DNA of 64,000 bases from Bacteroidota bacterium (GTDB lineage Bacteria > Bacteroidota > Ignavibacteria > Ignavibacteriales > Melioribacteraceae): contig JAKAEE010000009.1 in NCBI GenBank assembly GCA_021820065.1, positions 1 through 64,000 of the forward strand, read 5' to 3'. The notes below the pieces were generated by a model, which was given only the letters and a program-made list of their open reading frames with translations, made no database searches and was not told the DNA's origin. The stretch's first letter is position 1, and each line of letters opens with the position of its first letter. The position numbers and the translations under genes are program-made. Positions 36,733-47,145 of the stretch are shown piece by piece.

Positions 36733-38814
36733 ATGAACTTAGTTTTTCATAGAATTAAAAATCGTCTTCCGATACTAATTATTTTATTCCTTGGAATTCA
36801 ATTGGTCACCTATGGACAGTTCAAAAATGTTTGGATGTCTGTTGGTTCATTGCATGATTGGTACTCAGAAATAGGTTCAGAGTTGGAAGAGTCCGGATTT
36901 GTGAAAACACAACAGGACGGATTGCAATGGCCCGCAATTTATTCTTATCAAGACATGCAAGCAGCCAGAGGAATGTGGATTGGCGCCAAAGATTTTACAG
37001 ATGAGAATGGTCAGTATTATCCTTTTAAAGTTGTAACAGTTGGACCACGGGCCCCACAGTTCTATGCCGCATATCCAATCGAAATGCAATTGACCTCCAA
37101 GTTTGCAGCGCCAACAGTTTACGTTAACGGTGCTTTGTCATATCAGAAAAATGTTGAGATAGACAAAGTTGACCCAACTCTGTTTTGTGACAGAATGATT
37201 GAAAATGTTATTAACACTCAGCTTGGTATTACTGTAACCAGGAAGATCTTTCAATTCTCTCAACAGTATAATGACAACTACATTGTTTATGAATACACTT
37301 TTACCAACACGGGCAATACAAACGCAAATCCAGCAATAGAACTACCAAACAATACACTTAAAGATGTATACTTTTGGTTTACTTACCGGAATGCTATTAA
37401 CAAATCGACCCGATATGTAATTGGAAATGGAACAGGCTGGGGATTAAATACAATGAACGATGCACGCGGAGATGGTGTAAAACCTGATCATGCAAATGAA
37501 AAATTTCGAGCCCAGTTTTCTTGGCATGGTTATTTTCCCGGCAAAGATGTCAGCTATGACAATATTGGTGCGCCAATTTGGGCGTTAAGCAACACTGCAA
37601 GAATATACAATGATCCCGCTGACACAGTCGGAAGATTAGGCGGAACGCAATTTATAGGTGTAGTAACTTTGTATGCTGATAAATCAACCACTCAAAAAAT
37701 TGATGACCCCAGTCAGCCGTCAACAACAGATTACATTAACTCAGACCACCCGCTTTTGTTAGCAGGTGCCAATGCACTTAATATTGATAGGATGACGCAG
37801 GAGTACGCGCTGATGTCCCATGGTCATGCTTCACCAAGGCATGCAGATGTAGTCGAACCAAGCGGAGATTTTGCAAAGCAAAGAAATGCACCCAATGTTG
37901 GAAACGCTTCAGGCGGCATTTCGTTTGATAACGGATACGGCCCTTATACGCTCAAACCGGGAGAAAGCATAAGGATTGTTATGGCTGAGGCGGCAAATGG
38001 TATTAGTAGGCAATTGCAAGTTGATGTAGGTAAAAAATATAAAAGCGGTCAGATTACCGATGAAGCAAAAGATAGAATAGTAATGCAAGGTAAAGATTCT
38101 TTAATGTTAACATTCAAAAGAGTAACTGAAAATTTTAACTCTGGCTGGAAATTACCCCAAGCTCCATTACCACCGACTGATTTTGAAATTACTGCTGGCG
38201 GCGACAGAATATATTTAAAATGGGATGTGAATGCTGCCGATCCTAATCCGGCAACCTCTTATAGGATTTATCGCGCACTTGGTAACATTGATAGTACTTA
38301 CACAATGATTTATGAAACCCAGAGTCCGGGTGAAAAAAGTTACGATGATAAAAGCGTTGTACCGAACTTCAATTATTATTATTACATAACAGCTGTTGGT
38401 CCATCGCAGCCAGGCGGTCCAGGCACACCTGCGGGTAAATTAGAAAGCGGTAGGTATTATACACAATCATATGATCCTGTGGTAAAGTTAAGACCTTCCG
38501 GAACAGATTTCAGTCAAATACGAATCGTACCTAATCCATTTAATGCTTCTGCAAAAACAATTGTTCGTTTTCCGGGAACCATCGACCAAGATAAAATTGC
38601 GTTCTTAAATATTCCTGGTCAGTGTACAATTAAAATTTACTCCGAGCTAGGAGAGTTGATAAAAACAATCGAACATACAAACGGTAGCGGTGCTGAGTAT
38701 TGGTACCAAGTCACATCTTCAAATCAAATAATTGTAAGCGGCGTTTACATTGCTGTGATCACGGATAATGCGACTGGTCAGCACTACATTGAAAAATTTG
38801 TAGTTATCAGATAA
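36733..38814 (+). CDS. Secreted protein with FN3-like domain and degenerate sorting tail
   Basis: 693 residues with a signal peptide (about 1-29, LVTYGQ). I do not recognise the large N-terminal region (about 30-470). A fibronectin-III-like domain is at about 475-565 (DRIYLKWDVNAADPNPATSYRIYRAL). The C-terminus (IVPNPFNAS, IKIYSELGELIKTIE, SGVYIAVITD) resembles a Por-type sorting tail. A GAGGGAA ribosome site and 14-base gap tie it to the TonB receptor, so it may be a surface partner in place of SusD. That function is inference. Confidence 0.75.
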   Translation: MNLVFHRIKNRLPILIILFLGIQLVTYGQFKNVWMSVGSLHDWYSEIGSELEESGFVKTQQDGLQWPAIYSYQDMQAARGMWIGAKDFTDENGQYYPFKVVTVGPRAPQFYAAYPIEMQLTSKFAAPTVYVNGALSYQKNVEIDKVDPTLFCDRMIENVINTQLGITVTRKIFQFSQQYNDNYIVYEYTFTNTGNTNANPAIELPNNTLKDVYFWFTYRNAINKSTRYVIGNGTGWGLNTMNDARGDGVKPDHANEKFRAQFSWHGYFPGKDVSYDNIGAPIWALSNTARIYNDPADTVGRLGGTQFIGVVTLYADKSTTQKIDDPSQPSTTDYINSDHPLLLAGANALNIDRMTQEYALMSHGHASPRHADVVEPSGDFAKQRNAPNVGNASGGISFDNGYGPYTLKPGESIRIVMAEAANGISRQLQVDVGKKYKSGQITDEAKDRIVMQGKDSLMLTFKRVTENFNSGWKLPQAPLPPTDFEITAGGDRIYLKWDVNAADPNPATSYRIYRALGNIDSTYTMIYETQSPGEKSYDDKSVVPNFNYYYYITAVGPSQPGGPGTPAGKLESGRYYTQSYDPVVKLRPSGTDFSQIRIVPNPFNASAKTIVRFPGTIDQDKIAFLNIPGQCTIKIYSELGELIKTIEHTNGSGAEYWYQVTSSNQIIVSGVYIAVITDNATGQHYIEKFVVIR

Positions 38815-38832
38815 AAAATTTTGGGTAGATAA

Positions 38833-39846
38833 ATGAAAAAGTATACAATTATTACAGCATTAATTTTAGGATTATTTACTTACACAACTCTTCAAGCCCA
38901 ATACACAAAACTTGCCCAGACGGGAATGAAGTTTCTTAGTGTATCTACTGATGCTAGAACTGCCGGTTTTTCTGAAGCCGTAACCGCGGTTGATTTGGGA
39001 ACGGCATCCGCTATGTTTTATAATCATTCAACCATGGCATCGATAAAAGAATTTACTTCTGTTTCCTTCGGTAATGTTAGCTGGATAGCCGACATTAAGT
39101 ATCTGCATGGTGCTATTGCCTTTGCACCATATGAGGGTGAATATGGCGTGATCGGAGTTTCGTTTGTTTCTGTTGACTATGGTGATTTACATGAAACTAT
39201 AGTTGCTAACAATGATCAAGGCTACATTGATGTTGGTACTTATTCTCCTAAAGCTTATGCAATTGGAATTGGCTATGCAAAAGAACTTTCGACAAAGTTC
39301 GCCGTAGGAGGCGGTATTAAATTTGTTAAACAAAGTTTAGGTACTAGTGTAATAGATATCGATCAGAATAGCGGTAATTACGTTAATGATAATAACTCAT
39401 TAAGTGCTGTAGCATTTGATTTTGGAATTCTTTACAGAACCGGTTTTAAGAGTCTAAACTTTGGTATGAGTGTTAGGAATTTTTCCACAGAGCTAAAATA
39501 CAAAGTTGAAACTTTCCAGCTCCCGCTTACATTTAGAATAGGACTCTCTATGGATGCAATGGATTTATTTAACGTTGATAAGAACACACACTCATTGTTA
39601 ATATCCGTAGATGCATCTCATCCCAGAGATTATAACGAACAGATTTACGTAGGAGCTGAATACACTTTTATTAATACATTTTCTCTTCGAGCTGGATTTG
39701 TATCACCGGCTGACGAACATAATTTTGCCGCGGGATTCGGTATCAAGAGAAATATTGAAGGCGTTAATTTAGGAATTGATTATGCTTATCAACCGTTTGG
39801 AGTATTCAATAGTGTTTCAAGAATAACATTTAACTTTTCATTTTAA
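38833..39846 (+). CDS. PorV/PorQ-family outer-membrane barrel protein
   Basis: 337 residues with a signal peptide (1-22, LQAQ). The opening TGMKFLSVSTDARTAGFSEAVTA, then ASAMFYNHSTMA, is characteristic of the PorV/PorQ family, FadL-like barrels. PorV itself shuttles type IX substrates from the translocon to the attachment complex. Many Ignavibacteria carry several paralogues next to sorting-tail genes, so this one may be a cargo-specific version. It follows the previous gene by 18 bases. Confidence 0.85.
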   Translation: MKKYTIITALILGLFTYTTLQAQYTKLAQTGMKFLSVSTDARTAGFSEAVTAVDLGTASAMFYNHSTMASIKEFTSVSFGNVSWIADIKYLHGAIAFAPYEGEYGVIGVSFVSVDYGDLHETIVANNDQGYIDVGTYSPKAYAIGIGYAKELSTKFAVGGGIKFVKQSLGTSVIDIDQNSGNYVNDNNSLSAVAFDFGILYRTGFKSLNFGMSVRNFSTELKYKVETFQLPLTFRIGLSMDAMDLFNVDKNTHSLLISVDASHPRDYNEQIYVGAEYTFINTFSLRAGFVSPADEHNFAAGFGIKRNIEGVNLGIDYAYQPFGVFNSVSRITFNFSF

Positions 39847-39898
39847 TTGAATCCGGAATGAATATTTAATTGAAAACAAAAATTTATTGGTATTAAAT

Positions 39899-41098
39899 AT
39901 GAAAAAACTAAAACGACTTTTTTCTTTGCTAATAGTGATTACAATTACATTCATTGTTTGTAGTTGTAATCAAGATGCGTCACCTAGTTTGTTCCAGACA
40001 ACACCGCCAGGCAGCACTCCTGTGATTTCAAGTATTTCACCTGCTAATAAAGCTCTGGCAGGTGTTTCAGAAATTACAATCAGCGGTTCAAATTTCTCAT
40101 CTGTTAACAACAATAATTTAGTGTTTTTTGGTGGAGCGTCAGCCACAGTATTACAGTCCTCACCCACACAAATTGTTGTGAAAGCTCCTAATTCTATAGC
40201 AAGCAATATTGACATTAAGGTTGCTGTTCAAGGAGTAGAAAACTTCAGCAATATTGTTAAATACAATCTGGCGGCGGCAGTTGGGATTTATTATAATTTT
40301 GTAAAAGGTGTGGATCAGCCAATGGTTGTTGCTGTGGATAAAAACGAAAATATTTATGTGAACCTTGCCGACAAAGGAATAAAAAAAATATCTCCTACTG
40401 GTGACCTGTCAGATTGGGCACCAAAAGGAGGTGAATCATTCTTCTTTGATTTGAAAATGGGTCCGAATAATATTCTGTATGGTACAAGAAACGTGCGTGC
40501 AATTTTTCAGATTCAGCAAGGCTCACCAAGTGCTACGTTTATTACTGTTCCAACAGGCAATTCTTTAGTTGCTTTGGATTTTGATGCAAACGGAAATATT
40601 TGGACCGGTGGTAGCGGAGGCAACATATACAGTATAACTAATCCTGGTAAAGTTACTACTGCATTTGCAATTGATTACGTTATTTCTTCAGTCAGAGTCT
40701 ATGATGGTTATCTTTATGTAGCAGGAAAGAAAAGCACCGAAGAAGCTATCTACCGGTATAAAATTAATTCGAGTACATCTTTAGGTTCGGTCGAAAAATA
40801 TTTTGATATCGATGCGACGTATGGTTTGGGTAAGGTTAAAGTTGGTGCTATAGCTTTTTCAGCGGACGGCGATCTTATAATGGGAACTGATCAAACCAAT
40901 GCTTTCATTTTGGTAAGAAACGGTGCCGCATCAACTTTCTATCCGGGATTAATTTTGCCGTATGTACGATCATTAGAATGGGGAACGCAAAATAATTTAT
41001 TTTATATAAGAGAATATAATGAAGCTGCTGTGACTGTTAGAGCACTGATACGGGTTGATATGCAGAAATTATCTGCACCTTATTACGGACGGCAATAA
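39899..41098 (+). CDS. IPT/TIG-domain lipoprotein with beta-propeller
   Basis: About 399 residues. A lipobox-like VCSC near residue 22 predicts a lipoprotein. An IPT/TIG domain is at about 45-125 (PVISSISPANKALAGVSEITISGSNF), and the rest is an NHL/SMP-30-like propeller (VDKNENIYV, DFDANGNIWTGG, FSADGDLIMGT). Such proteins bind glycans or proteins at the outer membrane. ATG 39899 is chosen over an upstream TTG. It is part of the TonB/PorV operon and has no catalytic signature. Confidence 0.78.
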   Translation: MKKLKRLFSLLIVITITFIVCSCNQDASPSLFQTTPPGSTPVISSISPANKALAGVSEITISGSNFSSVNNNNLVFFGGASATVLQSSPTQIVVKAPNSIASNIDIKVAVQGVENFSNIVKYNLAAAVGIYYNFVKGVDQPMVVAVDKNENIYVNLADKGIKKISPTGDLSDWAPKGGESFFFDLKMGPNNILYGTRNVRAIFQIQQGSPSATFITVPTGNSLVALDFDANGNIWTGGSGGNIYSITNPGKVTTAFAIDYVISSVRVYDGYLYVAGKKSTEEAIYRYKINSSTSLGSVEKYFDIDATYGLGKVKVGAIAFSADGDLIMGTDQTNAFILVRNGAASTFYPGLILPYVRSLEWGTQNNLFYIREYNEAAVTVRALIRVDMQKLSAPYYGRQ

Positions 41099-41175
41099 TT
41101 AAACATAAACCATTACATATGTTTAGTGTTTATTAAGTGATTAATTAACCAATGTTAAACAATGAAGGAGGCACT

Positions 41176-42465
41176 ATGTTGAAGAAATTTACTCTCATAC
41201 TCACAGTCGTTTTACTTTCTGCAACTTTGAGCAAAGCTCAATGGACTAATGTTGGCATTTGGCCAGATACTTCCAAGACTTGGAAAGCTCAATGTAACAA
41301 TGCAATTGCTGTTGACGGAGACGGAAAAATTTGGTTAGGCAAATACAGCAATGTAGCCGGTTTTACTCCCCCCGGTGCAACTAAACCTTTAAGCAAAAGT
41401 GTTTATCTTACGTACGTTTTTAACCCCGATGGAACCCAGGCCTCATTTTCCCCAATCTTCCAGATAATGGGCGATACAATGTATACCATTACGCAAAGAG
41501 GTTTTAGAACCAACATAGATGGCGACATTGTTTTTGCAACGGGATGGCCTTCAATGTACATTGTTGATCGTAAAACCGGTTTAGGAAAAAAGAGAGTACT
41601 GTTACCTAGTGCACATGGACCAAACGGACCATGCGTTGCCGGGAATGGAACAATCTTTATTGGAACCGTTTTCCAAGGAGAGAGACCGGTTGAAATGTAT
41701 GATCAAAATCTCCAGTTAATTGGAAATGCTATCGGCGTAGCACCCGGTTTTTCTAGAACTTTTGAAGTATCAAAAGACGGCAATACAATTTATTGGGCAG
41801 GTTACACTAATGGCAAAGTCTATGTGTACAGTAGAGCTGATGAATTTTCGTCATTTGCTCTTAAAGATTCTATAATGATTGGAGCGCCTGTCGAATCTTT
41901 TGCATGGCGTCCAAATACAAATGAATTATGGATGTCCGGTGGATCGAGTAATGATAAGCCTCTTCCGGGAAGTAAGTGGACGATGGGCACTTGGTACGCT
42001 TATGATGTAGTTAAAAAACAAATTGTCGATAGTTTAAAAATGACTTTCACAGATCCTACCAAACCTAACGAGAGACCTAGAGGATTAGCTTTCAGTAAGG
42101 ATGGTAATACAGCCTATATAGCTCAATTTGGAACTTCAAATTGGATGTGCCAGAAATTAGTCAAAAAAGGTACGGATGTAAAACAAATAGACCAAATACC
42201 AACAGGATATGAATTATCTCAAAATTATCCGAATCCGTTTAACCCAACGACTAATATTCAGTTTTCAATTCCCGAACAGAGATTTGTTAGTTTGAAGGTT
42301 TACAATACGCTGGGACAGGAAGTAGCCACGCTTGTAAATGAAATTAAAAACGTCGGTACCTACAGAGTTGATTTTGACGCTTCAAGATTATCCAGCGGAG
42401 TTTACATGTATATTCTTAGCACCGGAAAAATTGTAATGTCGAAAAAAATGCTACTCATGAAGTAA
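41176..42465 (+). CDS. Secreted beta-propeller protein with T9SS sorting tail
   Basis: About 429 residues. A strong ribosome site (AAGGAGG) places the start at 41176. After the signal peptide (1-20), a propeller-like region follows (VDGDGKIWLGK, VSKDGNTIYWAG, FSKDGNTAYIAQF), then the sorting tail (about 340-429, NYPNPFNPTTN, VYNTLGQEVATLV). The tail predicts type IX export, matching the PorV/PorQ gene two places upstream. Function otherwise unknown. Confidence 0.82.
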   Translation: MLKKFTLILTVVLLSATLSKAQWTNVGIWPDTSKTWKAQCNNAIAVDGDGKIWLGKYSNVAGFTPPGATKPLSKSVYLTYVFNPDGTQASFSPIFQIMGDTMYTITQRGFRTNIDGDIVFATGWPSMYIVDRKTGLGKKRVLLPSAHGPNGPCVAGNGTIFIGTVFQGERPVEMYDQNLQLIGNAIGVAPGFSRTFEVSKDGNTIYWAGYTNGKVYVYSRADEFSSFALKDSIMIGAPVESFAWRPNTNELWMSGGSSNDKPLPGSKWTMGTWYAYDVVKKQIVDSLKMTFTDPTKPNERPRGLAFSKDGNTAYIAQFGTSNWMCQKLVKKGTDVKQIDQIPTGYELSQNYPNPFNPTTNIQFSIPEQRFVSLKVYNTLGQEVATLVNEIKNVGTYRVDFDASRLSSGVYMYILSTGKIVMSKKMLLMK

Positions 42466-42499
42466 AATGGTAGAATTCTTTTTATAGCTGATTATTCAA

Positions 42500-42536
42500 A
42501 ATTCCCCTTTTAATAATATTAAGAGGGGAATTTTTT
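42500..42536 (+). terminator. Rho-independent terminator of the TonB/PorV operon
   Basis: A 14-bp stem (AATTCCCCTTTTAA paired with TTAAGAGGGGAATT, one G-U pair) with a 6-base loop, directly followed by a run of T. It lies 35 bases after the sorting-tail gene. Confidence 0.88.
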
Positions 42537-42659
42537 GATACACATTTTGTTTTCTATTCCTTTGCATGAATTAAGTCCAGATTTATTTCCTATGATGGCA
42601 TATTCAAAATATTTTTATTGTTAAACTTTTTCTTTATTCAAATTGGAGATTTGTAGCAA

Positions 42660-44126
42660 ATGATCACTGCATTCCTTCCGTACAGCAGTATGCAAAATAG
42701 TTCCGACACGATTGAAGAATTACGTAAGTGTAAACCCATATCTAAAATTTGCTTGTTAACAAACAGCGGAATTAGTGACCTTCCTAATAATTGTGAAATT
42801 CTTGAAGTTGAAAATTTGACAAGTTCTGCTACTGTTGATTTGATAATTAAAAAGAGTGAAACCAAATTTATTTTACTCTTTACACAAGATAATAAATTCA
42901 GAATGAGTCAGTTTGCCATCGAGAGATTTTACAATGTTATAAACTCTACCAACGCGGCATTGGTTTATTCTAATTACAATTCAATCAGAGAAAACACATT
43001 AACGGCTCACCCGGTAAATGATTATCAGTTTGGTAGTTTAAGAGATGATTTTGATTTCGGTTCTATGCTTATGATTAACGAAGACAAATGCAAAACGCTT
43101 TATAATGAGAATGTTTATAAATACGCCGGTGTTTACAATCTAAGATTGCATCTCTCTAGAGAAGGTGAATTCTTAAGGATACCTGAATATTTATATACAA
43201 CGCTTGAAACAGACTTGAGAAAAAGCGGTGTAAAGCAATTTGACTACGTTAATCCTAAGAACCGGGATGTGCAAATCGAAATGGAAATTGCCGTTACCGA
43301 ACATCTAAAGAAAATCGGCGCTTATCTTGAACCCAAATTTAAGGAGATTGCTATTGAAGAATCCGGCTTTGAAAATGAAGCATCGGTCATCATTCCTGTC
43401 AAGAATAGAGTTAGCACAATCACGGATGCCATAAAGTCCGTGCTTTCACAAAAGACAAGTTTCAAGTTTAATTGTATAGTTGTAGATAATTACTCAAACG
43501 ACGGCACCACTGAAAAAATTGCCGAGCTTGCTAAAGCTGATGATCGATTGATTCACTTGATTCCTGAACAGAAAGATTTAGGAATTGGCGGATGTTGGAA
43601 TGAAGCAGTGCATCATTCTGCTTGCGGCAGATTCGCAATACAATTGGATAGCGACGACATCTACGCGAATGAAAACACTATTCAAACCGTTGTTGATACG
43701 TTTCGAAAAGAAAAATGTGCGATGGTAGTCGGCACGTACCGTATGACAAACTTCAAACTGGAAGAAATTCCTCCGGGAATTATTGATCATAAAGAATGGA
43801 CACCCGATAACGGAAGAAACAATGCATTACGAATTAATGGATTAGGAGCGCCGCGGGCATTTTATACTCCGACACTTCGCAAAATAAAAATTCCAAATGT
43901 GAGTTACGGAGAAGATTATGCTGTGGGTTTAGAAATATCACGCGATTACCAGATTGGCAGAATTTACGAACCAATTTATTTATGCAGAAGGTGGGAAGGG
44001 AATTCCGATGCGTCGCTGAGCATTGAGAAGCAAAACTTATACAATGAATACAAAGATAGAATTAGAACTATCGAAGTTTTAGCGCGGCAGAAGAAGAACA
44101 AAGATGCAAAAAGAAATTTTGAATAA
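42660..44126 (+). CDS. Family 2 glycosyltransferase with two GT-A-like halves
   Basis: 488 residues. The second half (about 240-470) is a clear GT2 domain: [31 protein letters not shown], and the acidic metal/nucleotide motif in IQLDSDDIY. The first half (about 1-230) has a similar but degenerate fold with no DxD. No membrane segment is seen, so it is cytoplasmic or peripheral. It transfers a sugar from a nucleotide-sugar; acceptor and donor are unknown. It stands alone between a terminator and the dehydrogenase gene. Confidence 0.85.
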   Translation: MITAFLPYSSMQNSSDTIEELRKCKPISKICLLTNSGISDLPNNCEILEVENLTSSATVDLIIKKSETKFILLFTQDNKFRMSQFAIERFYNVINSTNAALVYSNYNSIRENTLTAHPVNDYQFGSLRDDFDFGSMLMINEDKCKTLYNENVYKYAGVYNLRLHLSREGEFLRIPEYLYTTLETDLRKSGVKQFDYVNPKNRDVQIEMEIAVTEHLKKIGAYLEPKFKEIAIEESGFENEASVIIPVKNRVSTITDAIKSVLSQKTSFKFNCIVVDNYSNDGTTEKIAELAKADDRLIHLIPEQKDLGIGGCWNEAVHHSACGRFAIQLDSDDIYANENTIQTVVDTFRKEKCAMVVGTYRMTNFKLEEIPPGIIDHKEWTPDNGRNNALRINGLGAPRAFYTPTLRKIKIPNVSYGEDYAVGLEISRDYQIGRIYEPIYLCRRWEGNSDASLSIEKQNLYNEYKDRIRTIEVLARQKKNKDAKRNFE

Positions 44127-44214
44127 GGTTTTGTTTTTAGAGAGTGGAAATTTAGATAGAATGCCAAGCCAAAGATTCGTTCTCCCATCAATCAAAAACT
44201 AGAAATTCGCAGCA

Positions 44215-47145
44215 ATGGTTAAGAAGGTTCATAATTATTTTGAATTGTTGAAGAAAAAATTTGAGGGGGATATTCTTGTAGATGAACTATCAAAAGTAGT
44301 TTATGCTACGGATGCCTCGGTGTATAGAGAAAAACCTTTAGCGGTTGTACTTCCTAAAACGAAGAAAGATGTTAAACTTGTTGTCAAACTTGCCGGTGAG
44401 TACAATATCCCAATAATTCCTAGAGCCGCGGGCACTTCATTGGCAGGACAAGTTGTTGGAGGGGGAATTGTAGTTGATGTTTCGAAATACATGAACAAAA
44501 TTTTAGAAGTCAACGCCGATGAAAAATGGGTGAGAGTTGAACCGGGCGTTGTGCTTGATGAGCTGAATTTGTTTTTAAAAAAGTTCGGACTGCAATTCGG
44601 ACCGGAAACAGCAACCAGCAACAGATGCAACATTGGAGGGATGTTCGGTAACAACTCGTGCGGCGCGCATTCAATCCTTCACGGTTCCACACGTGACCAT
44701 GTTCTTGAAGCAAATGTAATTCTAAGCGATGCCTCCGAGGTTACCTTTAGATCTTTGAGCAAAGACGAAGTGCTTAAGAAGTGTGAAGGCAATGCACTTG
44801 AAAACAAAATATACAAAGAGACATTCAGAATATTATCGGATTCAACCAATCAACAAAAAATAGTCAACGAATACCCGACGCAAGAATTAAATAGAAGAAA
44901 TAATGGGTACGCAATAGATCAACTTCTGAAATGCAATTTGTTCGATCATGGTAATGAAAATTTTAACTTCTGTAAATTGCTTTCGGGTTCAGAAGGAACG
45001 CTGGCATTTACAACAGATGTAAAACTCAACCTCGTTCCTGTCCCACCGAAAGCTATAGGTGTAATTGCAGTTCACATGAATACTTTGGAAGAGACATTCA
45101 AAGCAAACCTTATTGCTCTAAAGTATAAACCGGGTGCAGTTGAATTGATTGACGGAAAAATTCTGGAGTACTCCAAAGTAAATCTTGAACAAAAGGAAAA
45201 TCGTTTCTTCATAAAAGGTGATCCCGCTGCTCTGCTTGTTATCGAATTTGCAAGAGAATCAGAAGATGAGATAAAAGAAATTGCAAGAAACGTTGAACAG
45301 GAAATGATAAAGAACGGATACGGTTATTATTATCCGTTGTTGCTGAATGATGATGTTAACAGAGTATGGTCTTTAAGAAAAGCCGGATTGGGTCTTTTAG
45401 GTAACATTCCGGGTGACAAGCGAACCGAACAATTTATCGAAGATACATGCGTGCGTCCAACCGACTTGCCAAATTTTATGGAAGAAATGCAGGCAATTCT
45501 CGCCAAGAATCATTTGGATTGCGCTTACTACGCACACATAGGTTCCGGAGAACTACATTTGACGCCGATGATGAATCTGAAAGATTCGTTTGATGTGAAA
45601 ATGTTTTACGACATCACGAAGGAAGTGGCGCATCTTGTTAAAAAATACAAAGGTTCTTTAAGCGGGGAACACGGCGACGGTCGGTTGCGCGGCGAGTTTA
45701 TTCCAATAGTGATAGGTGAACACAACTACAATCTTTGCAAAGAAGTCAAAAACATTTGGGACCCGCAAAATATTTTCAATCCCGGTAAAGTTGTGAACAC
45801 CGTTAAGATGAACACCAACCTTAGGTACGAGGTAGATAAACAAAATAGAGAAATTCCAACCGTCTATGATTTTTCCAATACGCTTGGAATTTTACGTGCC
45901 GCTGAAAAATGTAACGGTTCTGCCGATTGTCGGAAATCAGATTTAATTGGCGGAACAATGTGCCCGAGTTTCAGAGCAACACGGGATGAGAAAAACACAA
46001 CTAGAGCAAGGGCAAACACATTAAGAGAGTTTCTAACACGATCAACCAAACCAAATCCGTTTGATCATAAAGAAATTTACGAAGTGATGGATCTTTGTTT
46101 GTCCTGCAAAGCTTGTAAATCGGAATGTCCTACCGGTGTTGATGTTGCAAAGCTGAAAAGTGAATTCTTACAGCATTATTATGATGCAAACGGAATCCCG
46201 TTGCGCACGCGGCTAATAGCATATCTGCCAAGAATCAACTCTCTTGTTTCCGGTTTTAGCGGGATAACAAATTTCTTTCTGAAGCTTGATTTGTCGAAAC
46301 GATTAATTGGTTTTACGACCAACAGAAAGTTGCCGCTTCTTTCCAAGACAACATTTTTGAAGTGGCACGAAAAGAATAAGAGCAGCTTTGTAAAAACCAA
46401 ATATCTTAACGGCAAGATAAACTTGTTTGTGGATGAGTTCACAAACTACAATGAATACGAACTGGGAATAAAATTCATCAGTTTATTTAGTGCGCTGGGC
46501 TATGAAGTCGTTATTCCCGAACATGTTGAAAGCGGCAGAACATTTATCTCAAAAGGTTTGTTAAGAAATGCCAAGAAAGTTGCCAACAAGAATATCTCTT
46601 TGCTTAGAAATGTGGTAAGTGAGTCTGCACCGCTGGTTGGAATAGAAGTGTCGTCGATTCTCTCATTCAGGGATGAGTATCTTGATCTGGTCGATAGTGA
46701 TTTGAAAGCTGACGCAGTAAGAATAGCGTCTTCAACTTTCACGTTTGAAGAGTTTCTTGCGAGCGAAATTAAAAAAGGAAAAATCACTGCTGACTTATTC
46801 ACGAAAAATCGCAACACAATTCTTTTTCACGGACACTGCCAGCAAAAGGCGATTGGGTCAACACAAGCAGCCTTGGAGGTTTTGTCATTCCCGGAAAACT
46901 ATGCTGTAAAAGAAATTCCCTCTGGATGCTGCGGCATGGCGGGTTCTTTCGGTTATGAAAAAGAACATTATGATTTGTCGATGAAAGTTGGCGAGCTAGT
47001 TTTATTCCCCGCGGTCAGAAACGTTAACAGCGACACGATCATTTGCGCACAAGGGACCAGTTGCCGCCATCAAATATTTGACGGCACGGGAAAGAAAGCA
47101 TTGCATCCAATAGAAGTAATTTATTCTGCACTTAACATAAATTGA
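44215..47145 (+). CDS. FAD-linked oxidase/Fe-S 2-hydroxyacid dehydrogenase (YdiJ/Dld-like)
   Basis: 976 residues. The FAD-binding part (about 1-550) has PRAAGTSLAGQVVGGG, the GNIGGMFGNNSCGAHS-type loop and SGEHGDGRLRGEF. Two Fe-S cysteine groups follow (CNGSADC to MCPSF near 565-590, and CLSCKACKSECP from residue 628), then a CCG-type domain (HCQQKA near 880, SGCCGMAGSFGYE near 905). The layout matches E. coli YdiJ and D-lactate dehydrogenases with fused Fe-S parts, which oxidise D-2-hydroxyacids. D-lactate released by MurQ is a possible substrate; this is inference. It shares the TTGA overlap with the next gene. Confidence 0.9.
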   Translation: MVKKVHNYFELLKKKFEGDILVDELSKVVYATDASVYREKPLAVVLPKTKKDVKLVVKLAGEYNIPIIPRAAGTSLAGQVVGGGIVVDVSKYMNKILEVNADEKWVRVEPGVVLDELNLFLKKFGLQFGPETATSNRCNIGGMFGNNSCGAHSILHGSTRDHVLEANVILSDASEVTFRSLSKDEVLKKCEGNALENKIYKETFRILSDSTNQQKIVNEYPTQELNRRNNGYAIDQLLKCNLFDHGNENFNFCKLLSGSEGTLAFTTDVKLNLVPVPPKAIGVIAVHMNTLEETFKANLIALKYKPGAVELIDGKILEYSKVNLEQKENRFFIKGDPAALLVIEFARESEDEIKEIARNVEQEMIKNGYGYYYPLLLNDDVNRVWSLRKAGLGLLGNIPGDKRTEQFIEDTCVRPTDLPNFMEEMQAILAKNHLDCAYYAHIGSGELHLTPMMNLKDSFDVKMFYDITKEVAHLVKKYKGSLSGEHGDGRLRGEFIPIVIGEHNYNLCKEVKNIWDPQNIFNPGKVVNTVKMNTNLRYEVDKQNREIPTVYDFSNTLGILRAAEKCNGSADCRKSDLIGGTMCPSFRATRDEKNTTRARANTLREFLTRSTKPNPFDHKEIYEVMDLCLSCKACKSECPTGVDVAKLKSEFLQHYYDANGIPLRTRLIAYLPRINSLVSGFSGITNFFLKLDLSKRLIGFTTNRKLPLLSKTTFLKWHEKNKSSFVKTKYLNGKINLFVDEFTNYNEYELGIKFISLFSALGYEVVIPEHVESGRTFISKGLLRNAKKVANKNISLLRNVVSESAPLVGIEVSSILSFRDEYLDLVDSDLKADAVRIASSTFTFEEFLASEIKKGKITADLFTKNRNTILFHGHCQQKAIGSTQAALEVLSFPENYAVKEIPSGCCGMAGSFGYEKEHYDLSMKVGELVLFPAVRNVNSDTIICAQGTSCRHQIFDGTGKKALHPIEVIYSALNIN

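Noticed and set aside
14930..42465. Repeated DNA encoding NYPNPFNP in several genes as a mobile repeat
   Set aside because: The similarity is explained by the shared type IX sorting domain at protein C-termini.
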